Virus record (IMG/VR): IMGVR_UViG_3300025138_000212 | Coordinates: 1-30,275 of that record | DNA: 30,275 nt | Reading direction: 5' to 3' (one strand) | Origin: a virus | In this document: positions 1 to 7,171 of the stretch, one piece after another | Layout of the letters: each line of letters starts with the position of its first letter | How positions within the stretch are numbered: position 1 is the stretch's first letter | Program-made: the position numbers and the translations under genes | The notes under the pieces: generated by a model | The model's input: the letters and a program-made list of their open reading frames with translations, nothing else | What the model was told of the DNA's origin: nothing | Database searches by the model: none

Positions 1-398
1 TCTGGAGTATCTAACCTGTTAATCTGTCGACCATAATAACTTGGCTTAATCTTAGATTCATTTATGTTATTATAGATAAGTACAGCTGTGTCCATATTCC
101 AAAATCTTTGAAATATCTCGAGAAAAGTTTTACCAGAATCCACAATATCATCAACTAACAATAACTTTTTATTTCTAAGTAAAAACCAAGTAACCATACT
201 TGAATCTTTTAATATTGAAGACCAAGTTAAAGTTTTAACAGGAAGACCTAACCTATGAGATAAGTGTACAGCTGGAATCAATCCACCTCGTTCAACACCA
301 AGTATATAATCATATTTTACTTTTGAATTTTCTATTTGTTTGACTAATTTATTAAGATCTTTTTTGTATTCATTATAAGGATAATTAATAGTTTTCAT
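1..398 (-). CDS. Phosphoribosyltransferase, C-terminus cut by left window edge
   Basis: The reading frame opens at an ATG at 398 and stays open to the window edge, giving 132 visible codons of the N-terminal part. Residues 79-91 (LLLVDDIVDSGKT) form the PRPP-binding loop of type I phosphoribosyltransferases: hydrophobic strand, two acidic residues, then a D-S-G-K-T loop. An upstream G-V-E-R-G-G segment at residues 34-39 fits the early PRTase loop that contacts pyrophosphate. The family transfers a base onto PRPP in nucleotide salvage, or acts on related substrates; the base cannot be read from the sequence, though hypoxanthine/xanthine-type salvage enzymes have similar loops. A GGAA stretch lies before the ATG. 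The gene follows QueE with a 42-base gap, so the two may be co-transcribed with the gp55 cluster. The family call is firm and the substrate is unknown. Confidence 0.85.
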   Translation of the reverse strand, partial: MKTINYPYNEYKKDLNKLVKQIENSKVKYDYILGVERGGLIPAVHLSHRLGLPVKTLTWSSILKDSSMVTWFLLRNKKLLLVDDIVDSGKTFLEIFQRFWNMDTAVLIYNNINESKIKPSYYGRQINRLDTP

Positions 399-440
399 AT
401 GTTCCAATTATAGATTATAAAGTTAATAATGGCAATGGCA

Positions 441-1346
441 CTAAGTTCCTATTGCATTTCCAAACAAGTACACATGCACTCTTGCAGCCACATTATATCC
501 TCTTTTAAATGCTTTTTCAGCTACTTTCCCTGCACTAGCAGTTTGTTCTTCTTCTCTAGCTCCTGTTGGCATTATCCATACTGGCCAATCAACACCAGCC
601 TTTCTAAACTGTTTAACTACTGATTCCATTTCTTCCCACTCACGTTCTTTTTCTCCAACTACAAACTTGAGTTGACCTTTTTTACTTACTTGTAAATATT
701 CTGATACAATTTCTGGTTTGATTGCTCTACTTGATTTCTCGCCTGATACGGTAAATAATTTAGGACTGCAACTAAAAAATATTTCTGTATCTATACTTTT
801 ACCCCAATCGAGAAAGGCTGGTTTTAACTTTTGTGTACCATTGGTTTCAAATGTCATAGAACCTGGTAAGTTATTTTGTCTTTGTAGCTCTTCGTATATT
901 CCAATAGTTGCCATCTGTCCTGTAACCATTAAAGGTTCTCCTCCAGTGATACATAAGTGTTGATGAAACTTACTTACTGGATGTAAAAACTTACCTTCTG
1001 GGTTACTTTCATTCTTAATTATATTGACTATCTTATTTGCAAGAGCAGACGGTGTTTCATGACCCATTAGACCTTTAAACTTCTTTGCCCATGTATAACT
1101 TGAATCACAACCTTTTTCCCATACGGGTAAATCTTCAACCCGCTTAACAGACTTAACATCAAAGTCTAAGAATGGAAGTTCGTACGTGTCTGGATTAGTT
1201 GGATCGGATTGACCAAAGCCATTGCATTGCAAATTACAAAGAAAAAATCTTATCCAGGCTGTTGGTGCTCCTGTGTAATGACCTTCTCCTTGAATGCTAT
1301 AAAATATTTCACTATAATGATATTTCTTTTCAGTTATATTTGACAT
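441..1346 (-). CDS. queE: QueE-like radical SAM enzyme (7-carboxy-7-deazaguanine synthase family)
   Basis: The 301-residue protein opens with the QueE signature YSIQGEG (residues 16-22), then G-A-P-T-A-W-I-R-F and the cluster-binding cysteines. LCITGGEPLM is the radical SAM GGE segment that contacts the SAM amino group. Family members convert 6-carboxy-tetrahydropterin to 7-carboxy-7-deazaguanine, a precursor of queuosine in tRNA and of deazaguanine marks in some phage DNA. The cysteine motif is odd: C37 and C41 are spaced as usual, but the third cysteine is C80, followed by the expected D-S-S-Y-T-W, so about 36 extra residues sit inside the motif (CX3CX38C). Similar long forms are, as far as I recall, typical of T4-like phages. 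No QueC, QueD or transglycosylase is visible here. NrdG-type activase is the main alternative and fits less well. Confidence 0.85.
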   Translation of the reverse strand: MSNITEKKYHYSEIFYSIQGEGHYTGAPTAWIRFFLCNLQCNGFGQSDPTNPDTYELPFLDFDVKSVKRVEDLPVWEKGCDSSYTWAKKFKGLMGHETPSALANKIVNIIKNESNPEGKFLHPVSKFHQHLCITGGEPLMVTGQMATIGIYEELQRQNNLPGSMTFETNGTQKLKPAFLDWGKSIDTEIFFSCSPKLFTVSGEKSSRAIKPEIVSEYLQVSKKGQLKFVVGEKEREWEEMESVVKQFRKAGVDWPVWIMPTGAREEEQTASAGKVAEKAFKRGYNVAARVHVYLFGNAIGT

Positions 1347-1354
1347 TCATTTTT

Positions 1355-1903
1355 TTATTTCTTTTTTATTTCTTTTCTCTCAATCTCTATAGTATCCATT
1401 TGTCTCTGCATTAAGTCAATAACTTGTGAGACATATTCTTCGTTACCATCAGAATGAACAAGTAGTTGTTCTAAGTCTATATTTTCTAAAATTTTATACT
1501 TAGTTGCTTGTTGCTTTTTTTCTTTTTGAATTCTTCTAACAAAAGCAAAATAAATTATTTGAGTATAATATGCAAATGGATTTTTAGATTTTTCTGGATC
1601 AAATTTATCAACTGCTACTAAACAATTTTCAATACCATCAGATATCATATCATCTCTATAAGTATAATTTATAAAATTTGCTTTGTAAGAAAGATGAGTT
1701 GCTATTTTTAAAAAGCATTCACCTAGATAATTTGACACTATAGGTTTAGAAATATCATTATCTTTGGCTTCATTAACTTTATTTTTATATTTTATTAGTT
1801 CTTCTAAAAATTTACTATTATCTACATAGTGAGTACTTTTAGGATTACTAATGGATAGTTTTTCCGGTTTCAGCTCTTTTGAGTTGTTGTTCATAATCTT
1901 CAT
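1355..1903 (-). CDS. 55: Late transcription sigma factor gp55
   Basis: This 182-residue protein matches T4 gp55, the minimal sigma factor that directs host RNA polymerase to phage late promoters of the TATAAATA type with gp33 and the sliding clamp gp45. The diagnostic core is DDMISDGIENC followed by FDPEKSKNPFAYYTQIIYFA and RRIQKEKKQQ, a sigma region 2-like helix set that contacts the -10 element. The N-terminus is asparagine- and serine-rich and the C-terminus is charged (EIERKEIKKK). The ATG at 1903 is used here; a second ATG three codons later (1894) is equally possible, since neither has a strong ribosome site. The start lies 56 bases inside the upstream Sm-like gene, an unusually long overlap. 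Seven exact copies of its expected target octamer occur in this window. Confidence 0.95.
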   Translation of the reverse strand: MKIMNNNSKELKPEKLSISNPKSTHYVDNSKFLEELIKYKNKVNEAKDNDISKPIVSNYLGECFLKIATHLSYKANFINYTYRDDMISDGIENCLVAVDKFDPEKSKNPFAYYTQIIYFAFVRRIQKEKKQQATKYKILENIDLEQLLVHSDGNEEYVSQVIDLMQRQMDTIEIERKEIKKK

Positions 1904-2234
1904 CTACACTTTCTGTTTTAATTTCTTCACTTCCTAAAATATCTTCGGTACCATCACCATCTATGAAACTATTATATTGATCAACTGCATCATCTGCAAC
2001 ATCAGTCATAACTACTACAGAATCAAATAAAACATTCATTGAACCAGTCTTAGCAATTCTCATCCAAGGAACCATACTAAATTGTTCTATAACAACAAAT
2101 CCTTTAGATACATTGATAGTTTTGATTTCAACTGGATCTACTATACAAATATGTCTTTGATTAAGATTAGTAGAATCTGTATCTATTTTTCCAATTAATT
2201 GTTCCCCAGTAATTAATTTAAATAATTTTAACAT
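1848..2234 (-). CDS. Sm-like (Lsm-fold) conserved phage protein
   Basis: The 128-residue protein starts LFKLITGEQLIGKI, the strand-turn-strand pattern with a central G-E that is typical of Sm/Lsm small barrels, followed by DPVEIKTI and a W-M-R-I strand at about residue 57. The last 35 residues are acidic and polar and probably disordered. Proteins of this kind are common next to uvsW and gp55 in marine T4-like phages but have no assigned role as far as I know. Sm-fold proteins usually bind RNA or form rings; whether this one does is unknown. Its ATG overlaps the UvsW stop by 7 bases and its own 3' end runs 56 bases into the gp55 gene, so the three are very likely translated from one message. 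Confidence 0.6.
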   Translation of the reverse strand: MLKLFKLITGEQLIGKIDTDSTNLNQRHICIVDPVEIKTINVSKGFVVIEQFSMVPWMRIAKTGSMNVLFDSVVVMTDVADDAVDQYNSFIDGDGTEDILGSEEIKTESVDEDYEQQLKRAETGKTIH

Positions 2235-3697
2235 ATGTTAACCTCTGTTGTAACATAATCAAAATCTTCATCTGCGTAAATTTTTATTCTTTCGACCATA
2301 TGTAATAAAGTATAATTTTTTCTTGATCTCCAACTTAAATCATCACCTATATCAAATAATTTACATTTATCCTTATTACTTCCTATTCTTAAACCTCTAC
2401 CAATTGATTGAAGATTTCTTATTCTTGATTTAGAAGGTGAAGCAAATATTATATTGTGTAAGTTTTTAATATTTATTCCTGTAGAGAAGGTTCCAAACGA
2501 AGCAATAATTATAGCATCAGATTCACCTTCTGTTATCTTTCTTGCATTCTCTCTTTGTTGTGTCTCTGTTCCACCGTAAATAAAAAACACTTTTCTATTC
2601 TTTGTTTTTTCTTGTATCATATTATTTAAAATTTTACCATGTTTTTCTACAAATTGAAATAATACTAATGTGTTTCCTTTTTGATCTAAAGTTAAGTTTC
2701 TAATAAACTTATTTCTTTGTTCATATTGTACTATAAAATCCATTTCTTGTTGATAAGTAAAATTTTTAATTGCCTTTCTAACTTCATCTGAATACTTTAA
2801 AATTATACCAAATATTTTTAAATCAGCTAATTGCTTAGTTTCTATTAAGTTTTTAGTAGTTGTAGTTCTATATACTTGACCAAACAATCCTTCTAAGACT
2901 AACTTATGAGTTTTGGACCCATCTAATGTCCCAGTTGTTCCAATCCTATATGGTGTTGTATAACATTTATTCATTATAGTTGTTAATGATTTTGCTTTGA
3001 ATAAATGACATTCATCTCCATATACAGCTTTGAATTCAGAAAAGAAAGTCTTAGGTAATCTGTGAATAGATTGCCATGTGGATATAGTAACTGGCATATC
3101 ATTAGTTTTACTTACTGTTCCATATATTCTATAACAGTTATAACTTGCTTGCCAAGTATCGTTTTTTGCATAATCTTGAAAGTCTGTATAAAGTTGTTCT
3201 ACTAATGAAGTTGTTGGAACTACTATCAATTGTTTTCTTTCAAACTGTTGATGCCATCTTAGTAGTATATAAATTATTAACGACTTACCTGATCCAGTTG
3301 GAGATAGTAATAGTCTTCTACCATCATTAATAGATTCATATACTGCTTCTATTTGATAATCTCTAACCTTTAAAGGAATGTTAAGATCATTAATAAAACT
3401 TTTTAACTTCTCAATAGATACTGCATCAGCTGTCTTTGCATACTCTGAATCATCATATGTGTATTGATTAACTTCAGCAAAATGTTTTACGTATGGTTTT
3501 AGACCTGTGTATATTTCTTTTGTAAATAAAGAAAACAAATGTAATTGACCATCCCAAACTCTATTTCTATACATTGGGGTAAACTTTGCACCTGGAACAT
3601 CAAAAGAAAAATGTGAGTGTAGTTCTTGAGCTATATCTGGTTCACATTTAACTTTAATATGTACATCATTTTTTTTCGTTATTGAGATGTCTGTCAT
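2228..3697 (-). CDS. uvsW: UvsW-like superfamily 2 DNA/RNA helicase
   Basis: At 489 residues the protein is close to T4 UvsW (about 500). T4 UvsW unwinds branched DNA and R-loops, drives recombination-dependent replication and helps shut off origin replication late in infection. Visible motifs are the Q-like R-D-Y-Q-I-E-A at 112-118, Walker A SPTGSGKS at 132-139, the DEAH-box variant D-E-C-H at 228-231, motif III T-G-T-L near 255, and motif VI Q-S-I-G-R-G-L-R near residue 435. The first 90 residues (with P-M-Y-R-N-R-V-W-D-G) correspond to the UvsW N-terminal substrate-binding domain. It lies beside UvsY, as in related marine phages. Its ATG at 3697 sits inside the end of a small upstream ORF and has no clear ribosome site, which suggests translational coupling. 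Confidence 0.96.
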   Translation of the reverse strand: MTDISITKKNDVHIKVKCEPDIAQELHSHFSFDVPGAKFTPMYRNRVWDGQLHLFSLFTKEIYTGLKPYVKHFAEVNQYTYDDSEYAKTADAVSIEKLKSFINDLNIPLKVRDYQIEAVYESINDGRRLLLSPTGSGKSLIIYILLRWHQQFERKQLIVVPTTSLVEQLYTDFQDYAKNDTWQASYNCYRIYGTVSKTNDMPVTISTWQSIHRLPKTFFSEFKAVYGDECHLFKAKSLTTIMNKCYTTPYRIGTTGTLDGSKTHKLVLEGLFGQVYRTTTTKNLIETKQLADLKIFGIILKYSDEVRKAIKNFTYQQEMDFIVQYEQRNKFIRNLTLDQKGNTLVLFQFVEKHGKILNNMIQEKTKNRKVFFIYGGTETQQRENARKITEGESDAIIIASFGTFSTGINIKNLHNIIFASPSKSRIRNLQSIGRGLRIGSNKDKCKLFDIGDDLSWRSRKNYTLLHMVERIKIYADEDFDYVTTEVNIC

Positions 3698-3812
3698 AGG
3701 TTCTAGTTATCATTTTACCATCAAAATCCACATAAGATACAACATATGTGTTTGAAGATTGTTTTTCTTCTTTATCTAGAGGTTTAGTGAATTTTTGATC
3801 AGAATGCGCCAT
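3666..3812 (-). CDS. Small 48-residue ORF between uvsY and uvsW
   Basis: An ATG at 3812 opens a 48-codon frame ending in TGA at 3666-3668. The product begins MAHSDQKFTKPLDKEEK and continues with an alternating hydrophobic stretch YVVSYVDFDGKMITRTYD, which reads like a short beta hairpin, then a charged tail. It overlaps the end of uvsY by 14 bases and the start of uvsW by 32 bases, and it fills exactly the space that would otherwise be a 101-base gap in a region with almost no gaps. There is no strong ribosome site, but the start lies at the uvsY stop, which favours coupled translation. I do not recognise a family. It could be a chance ORF, although its composition and position argue that it is coding. 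Confidence 0.55.
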   Translation of the reverse strand: MAHSDQKFTKPLDKEEKQSSNTYVVSYVDFDGKMITRTYDRHLNNEKK

Positions 3813-4239
3813 TAGTGAATTTCTGCCATTCTATTGCTGATTTGATATCCCATGTTCTTGAATTAAGTGATCTTAGTATTTGTTCTAAAGTAAATAATAA
3901 AGTTTTGTAATACGCTACTTTATCTTGTAACATATTCAAATCTTCATCACAAGTTAAGAACTCTTCCATTTCATTCTTTAAAGGTTTATTGCCCATATAC
4001 TGTGGAAGATTTAATCTATCAAGTTCAGTTTGAGTAAGTTCACCACGATAATATCTGTATTTAATTCTACGCATATTATTGTAATCACTTTCAGCTTTTC
4101 GTTGCTGGAGTTTCACATTTGATAAAAGTGTTAGATACTTGGCATGAAGAGTTGCTACTTTAACTGCTTCGCTGCCAAGATCTAAATTATTTATCTTGGA
4201 ATCTGATTTCCATTCTGCTTGTATTTCACTTAGTTTCAT
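3799..4239 (-). CDS. uvsY: UvsY recombination mediator
   Basis: The 146-residue protein aligns by eye with T4 UvsY (137 residues): N-terminal KLSEIQAEWKSDSKI, a helical middle with many K and R, the tyrosine-rich RIKYRYYRGE before residue 70, and a C-terminal helical part including YYKTLLFTLEQILRSL and the A-I-E-W end. UvsY loads the UvsX recombinase onto ssDNA covered by gp32 and is a hexameric helical protein, which fits the long amphipathic helices here. It is followed by a small ORF and uvsW and preceded by a glycosyltransferase whose stop codon directly abuts this ATG (TAGATG). UvsX itself is not in the window. Confidence 0.9.
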   Translation of the reverse strand: MKLSEIQAEWKSDSKINNLDLGSEAVKVATLHAKYLTLLSNVKLQQRKAESDYNNMRRIKYRYYRGELTQTELDRLNLPQYMGNKPLKNEMEEFLTCDEDLNMLQDKVAYYKTLLFTLEQILRSLNSRTWDIKSAIEWQKFTNGAF

Positions 4240-5142
4240 CTATAGAGTTTCTAAATCTATAGTCTCCATTTCTTCTTTCTTTCCGTCAACTGTTACACTT
4301 TTTGTTGAAACTGCTTCAGCAGGTTGATCAAACTGAATAATCATTTCTGGATTACCTTGGAAACAGAATGAACCATAATGATTCAAAGATATAGATGGAT
4401 CTAACCAAATCTGTCCATTCATCTTTTGCCATCTTCTACAGAAAGTATAATCTTCTGAAAGATATCTTTTATCTACTGGATCAATCATTGTATCAAATAA
4501 AGCATAGAACTTATCTTTAAGATCTACACCACCCATTTGTACATCATTATTATATTTAATTTCTGGATACTCTTTTACTAACTTTAGAATAGCTTCACGT
4601 TTAATCATCATAAAACCTGTACCAGCATCATGAAGTTCAATCAAACCATTTTCTACTGCAACTTGTTTATTCTCTCTATCAGAAAACTTAAAGTTAATAG
4701 CATAATCAGAACCAAGTGCTCCAATTTGATTTGGTGATAACTTCTTAGAAGGATCAAGAACAATTGATTCTTTTATATGAGACCAATTGACACCTTTCTT
4801 TGGATAAGCACCAACTGCTACATCCTTATCATGTAACCAAAGTTTTAAAATATCATCTACTTGGAATTCTATATCAGCATCAATAAACATTAAATGTGTA
4901 TAGTCTGAATTTAAGAAATAAGCTAACAGAACATTTCTTGCTCTTGTAACTAATGATTCATTTGCTATTGTACCAAATGCTAGAGGAACTTTATGACCAT
5001 TAAACCATGTCATAAGTTTTATAGTTGATCTAAAGTAAGGCTCTGTTAGAGCTCCACCATAGCAAGGTGTTGCTATGAAAAATTTATTTTGTCTAAGTTC
5101 ATTTAAGTCAATCTTAACTTGACGCGTTTGTATGCCTGCCAT
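4240..5142 (-). CDS. GT-A-type glycosyltransferase-like protein
   Basis: The 300-residue protein begins its fold with FFIATPCYGGALTEPY at residue 21, continues with a V-T-R-A-R-N segment, and has the nucleotide-sugar and metal site F-I-D-A-D at 86-90 (DXD = D88-A-D90) after a hydrophobic strand. The later segment DAGTGFMMIKREA and the D-Y-T-F-C-R-R-W block near residue 235 also fit family 2-like glycosyltransferases, in which the second block contacts the acceptor. Such genes commonly sit between the capsid gene and uvsY in marine T4-like phages. The acceptor (virion protein, DNA or host glycan) cannot be told. A GGAG ribosome site precedes the ATG by 6 bases. No membrane segment or signal peptide is visible, so it acts in the cytoplasm. 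Confidence 0.8.
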   Translation of the reverse strand: MAGIQTRQVKIDLNELRQNKFFIATPCYGGALTEPYFRSTIKLMTWFNGHKVPLAFGTIANESLVTRARNVLLAYFLNSDYTHLMFIDADIEFQVDDILKLWLHDKDVAVGAYPKKGVNWSHIKESIVLDPSKKLSPNQIGALGSDYAINFKFSDRENKQVAVENGLIELHDAGTGFMMIKREAILKLVKEYPEIKYNNDVQMGGVDLKDKFYALFDTMIDPVDKRYLSEDYTFCRRWQKMNGQIWLDPSISLNHYGSFCFQGNPEMIIQFDQPAEAVSTKSVTVDGKKEEMETIDLETL

Positions 5143-5157
5143 GATATCTCCATGTAA

Positions 5158-5748
5158 TTAAAGTGGTTCTATTTCAAATGTTCTAAATTTAAATGTTGCT
5201 ATACCTATAAAAAATTCTACTGCTGAACTTGTTATATCAAAGTCTAATGCCTCTACTGCAATTGGGAATAAATCCTTGTATATAATATTAGTCTTCGGAT
5301 TGTTTGCTGAATCTAAAATAGTTAATGTACCATCCGAATAAGCAGCTGGTTCTGTTGTACCTTGAGCTGTAGACAAAAATGGAAATCTATTCAATCTTTC
5401 ACCAACGAATCCTTTATATTGATTATAGCTGTCTGGAAACCCAAGGGCAACAAGCCATTCCAATAATTCAGTATAATTTACCATATCTTCTGAAATAAGA
5501 AAACGTATCGTAAATTCAGCATAGTTTAACTTATCTCCAATCCTTGGGACATCTAAGAATGGTGTTGGTTGTATTGCAAAACCTAAATTTAACGAAGGAA
5601 GATTAGCAGACTGACAAGTATATGCCACGTGAGGAAGATCTTTGATTACAAATTTAAATGCGTTTGGACGAAGAAAGTTAAATACTTGTCCTGGATTAGT
5701 AGTATTTACACTACTAATTATGTTTGGTAAATTAGTTGTATATGCCAT
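5158..5748 (-). CDS. Tail-tube-like virion structural protein
   Basis: The start used here is the ATG at 5748 (MAYTTNLPNI), giving 196 residues. A longer frame opening at a TTG at 5796 is rejected because its first 16 codons lie in the gp23 terminator and the late promoter. The body has the pattern of the gp19 tail-tube fold: FRPNAFKFVIKDLP, a Q-S-A-N-L-P-S-L segment, P-R-I-G-D-K-L, an F-T-I-R-F-L strand, N-Y-T-E-L-L-E-W-L, and a final strand pair F-P-I-A-V-E-A-L-D-F. The window also encodes a canonical gp19, so this is a second member of the fold, perhaps a gp54-like tube initiator or another baseplate/tail protein. Its late promoter sits 5 bases before the ATG and no Shine-Dalgarno sequence is visible, which suggests a leaderless mRNA. 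Confidence 0.75.
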   Translation of the reverse strand: MAYTTNLPNIISSVNTTNPGQVFNFLRPNAFKFVIKDLPHVAYTCQSANLPSLNLGFAIQPTPFLDVPRIGDKLNYAEFTIRFLISEDMVNYTELLEWLVALGFPDSYNQYKGFVGERLNRFPFLSTAQGTTEPAAYSDGTLTILDSANNPKTNIIYKDLFPIAVEALDFDITSSAVEFFIGIATFKFRTFEIEPL

Positions 5749-5753
5749 GTGTA

Positions 5754-5761
5754 TATTTATA
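5754..5761 (-). promoter_or_regulatory. T4-type late promoter (TATAAATA) for the tail-tube-like gene
   Basis: On the minus strand TATAAATA is followed by TACAC and then ATG. In T4 the octamer spans -13 to -6, so +1 would be position 5748, the A of the start codon. It lies directly behind the gp23 terminator. Confidence 0.8.
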
Positions 5762-5764
5762 ACC

Positions 5765-5793
5765 AAAAAAAAGGCTCCTAAAAGGAGCCTTTT
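5765..5793 (-). terminator. Rho-independent terminator after gp23
   Basis: An 11-base perfect inverted repeat (arms 5769-5779 and 5783-5793, three-base loop; core AGGCTCC/GGAGCCT) is followed on the minus strand by a run of eight T. It begins about 20 bases after the gp23 stop. The other strand also has four T after the stem, so weak bidirectional action is possible. It separates the heavily expressed capsid message from downstream genes. Confidence 0.92.
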
Positions 5794-5812
5794 CAATTAA
5801 AAACTAAGATTC

Positions 5813-7150
5813 TTACATTAAGTTAACAACTTTACTGAATCTGTAGTATTGGTTACGCTGTGCTGTAAATGCGTCTGCATCAGATATGCCACCTGCAGAT
5901 GAAAGAACATATGGATTAGCAATCATTCCATAACGTGTCTTAAATCCAATTTTTGGTTGGAAGCTGTCAGGATCTACTGCACGGACCATTTGTAATGGTA
6001 CATATGGGCAATAGAATATTCCAGCATCATAAGGTGATGTTCCTTTGTATCCAACTGTATAGAACTGGTTAGCAGATCCTAAGTTAGCTGAATAAGGATC
6101 AATATACACTCTTAATCTACCGTTAATTGTACCAGCAAATGTATTACCAGTGTCATCAACATTTAGATTAGATTGTAATGCAGGAGTATAATCAAGCACA
6201 CCTGCCATTGATAGAGCTGAAGCTACATCAGATGAGCAGAGTACAAAGTTACCTTTTCCTCTACGAGTATCTTGACCAATGTGGTTTGCATCTCTTTCAA
6301 TGTTGTATAAAAGTCCTTTGAATCTTTCAACTGACCAACGACCGTTTGAGTCGACGTCTAAGTTAAATGTTCCTGGAACCGCTGTATCTGAAGAACCAGC
6401 TTTAGCCACAATGTAGATCTTACGAACTACTTCACGGTTAATTTCAAACATAATCTCTTGAGATAGAATATTTGAAAGCTCTGTTTCAGCATCAAGACCG
6501 TGAACTGCTTTTAAGTCTTGAGCAAGTTCTAAAGTATACTCAGCTTTTAGAGCTCTTGTTCTTGCTGTTACAGTTGTCTTGTCAATACTGAATGACATTT
6601 GACCAAATGCATTATTGGCTTCATCACCCAATGCTTCAGCAAAAGCTGTTGTCATTGCGTTACCTTGAGCATAACCTGCATCAGATGGATTATTTCCTGT
6701 TGCAAATGGTTCGCCGTTAGTACTAGTCATTGCATTACCTAGTGCTGAATGAGCACCAGCAGCAAAGTTAGTATTAGCTTCATTAAACAATGCTTCTGTG
6801 TAACCACCATCTGTACGGTTATTACCATATAATGATCTCATTGCAAAGATAAGACCGGTAGGTCCTGTCATTGGTTGTACACCTGCGATATCATACGCAA
6901 TAAGATTTGGCATAGCCCTTCGGACTAAACCTATTAATATTGGATCATATCTATCAACACCTGCAGATGCAAATGAGTTGTTAGCTGGTGCTACCTCATT
7001 AAGCATTTGCTTTTCTTCTTGTAGAGCCTTCTCTTGGTTCTCAAGAAGTACAGCAGTAACTTGCTTTCTGTAGCTTTGATCTATTTTGGGAAGATCTGGA
7101 TGCTCCAATATTGGATCCCATTTCTTCATTGCACTTTCTGAAAGGTACAT
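5813..7150 (-). CDS. 23: Major capsid protein gp23
   Basis: The 445-residue protein is the HK97-fold major capsid protein of T4-like phages. It shows the conserved series WDPILEHPDLPKI, VDRYDPILIGLVRRAMPNLI, D-I-A-G-V-Q-P-M-T-G-P-T-G-L-I-F-A-M-R, and near the end F-K-T-R-Y-G-M-I-A-N-P-Y. It is shorter than T4 gp23 (521), as in other marine relatives. A likely gp21 cleavage site of the (L/I)XE type is L50-N51-E52, which would remove the N-terminal 52 residues during maturation; this is inferred. An AAGGAG ribosome site lies 6 bases before the ATG. No promoter lies in the 21-base gap to gp22, so it should be transcribed from the late promoter at 8315 or further upstream. A strong terminator follows. 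Confidence 0.98.
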   Translation of the reverse strand: MYLSESAMKKWDPILEHPDLPKIDQSYRKQVTAVLLENQEKALQEEKQMLNEVAPANNSFASAGVDRYDPILIGLVRRAMPNLIAYDIAGVQPMTGPTGLIFAMRSLYGNNRTDGGYTEALFNEANTNFAAGAHSALGNAMTSTNGEPFATGNNPSDAGYAQGNAMTTAFAEALGDEANNAFGQMSFSIDKTTVTARTRALKAEYTLELAQDLKAVHGLDAETELSNILSQEIMFEINREVVRKIYIVAKAGSSDTAVPGTFNLDVDSNGRWSVERFKGLLYNIERDANHIGQDTRRGKGNFVLCSSDVASALSMAGVLDYTPALQSNLNVDDTGNTFAGTINGRLRVYIDPYSANLGSANQFYTVGYKGTSPYDAGIFYCPYVPLQMVRAVDPDSFQPKIGFKTRYGMIANPYVLSSAGGISDADAFTAQRNQYYRFSKVVNLM

Positions 7151-7171
7151 TTCTAACTCCTTGGTTGTGAA

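Noticed and set aside
441-1346. Anaerobic ribonucleotide reductase activase (NrdG) as the identity of the radical SAM gene
   Set aside because: The Y-S-I-Q-G-E-G opening and the D-S-S-Y-T-W after the third cysteine fit QueE; no NrdD is adjacent.
5749-5796. A 16-residue hydrophobic N-terminus (M-K-R-L-L-L-G-A-F-F-L-V-I-N-I-H) that looks like a signal peptide on the tail-tube-like protein
   Set aside because: It begins at a TTG and is encoded by the terminator stem, its T-run and the late promoter octamer. The next ATG (5748) starts a normal structural protein, so the apparent signal peptide is an accident.
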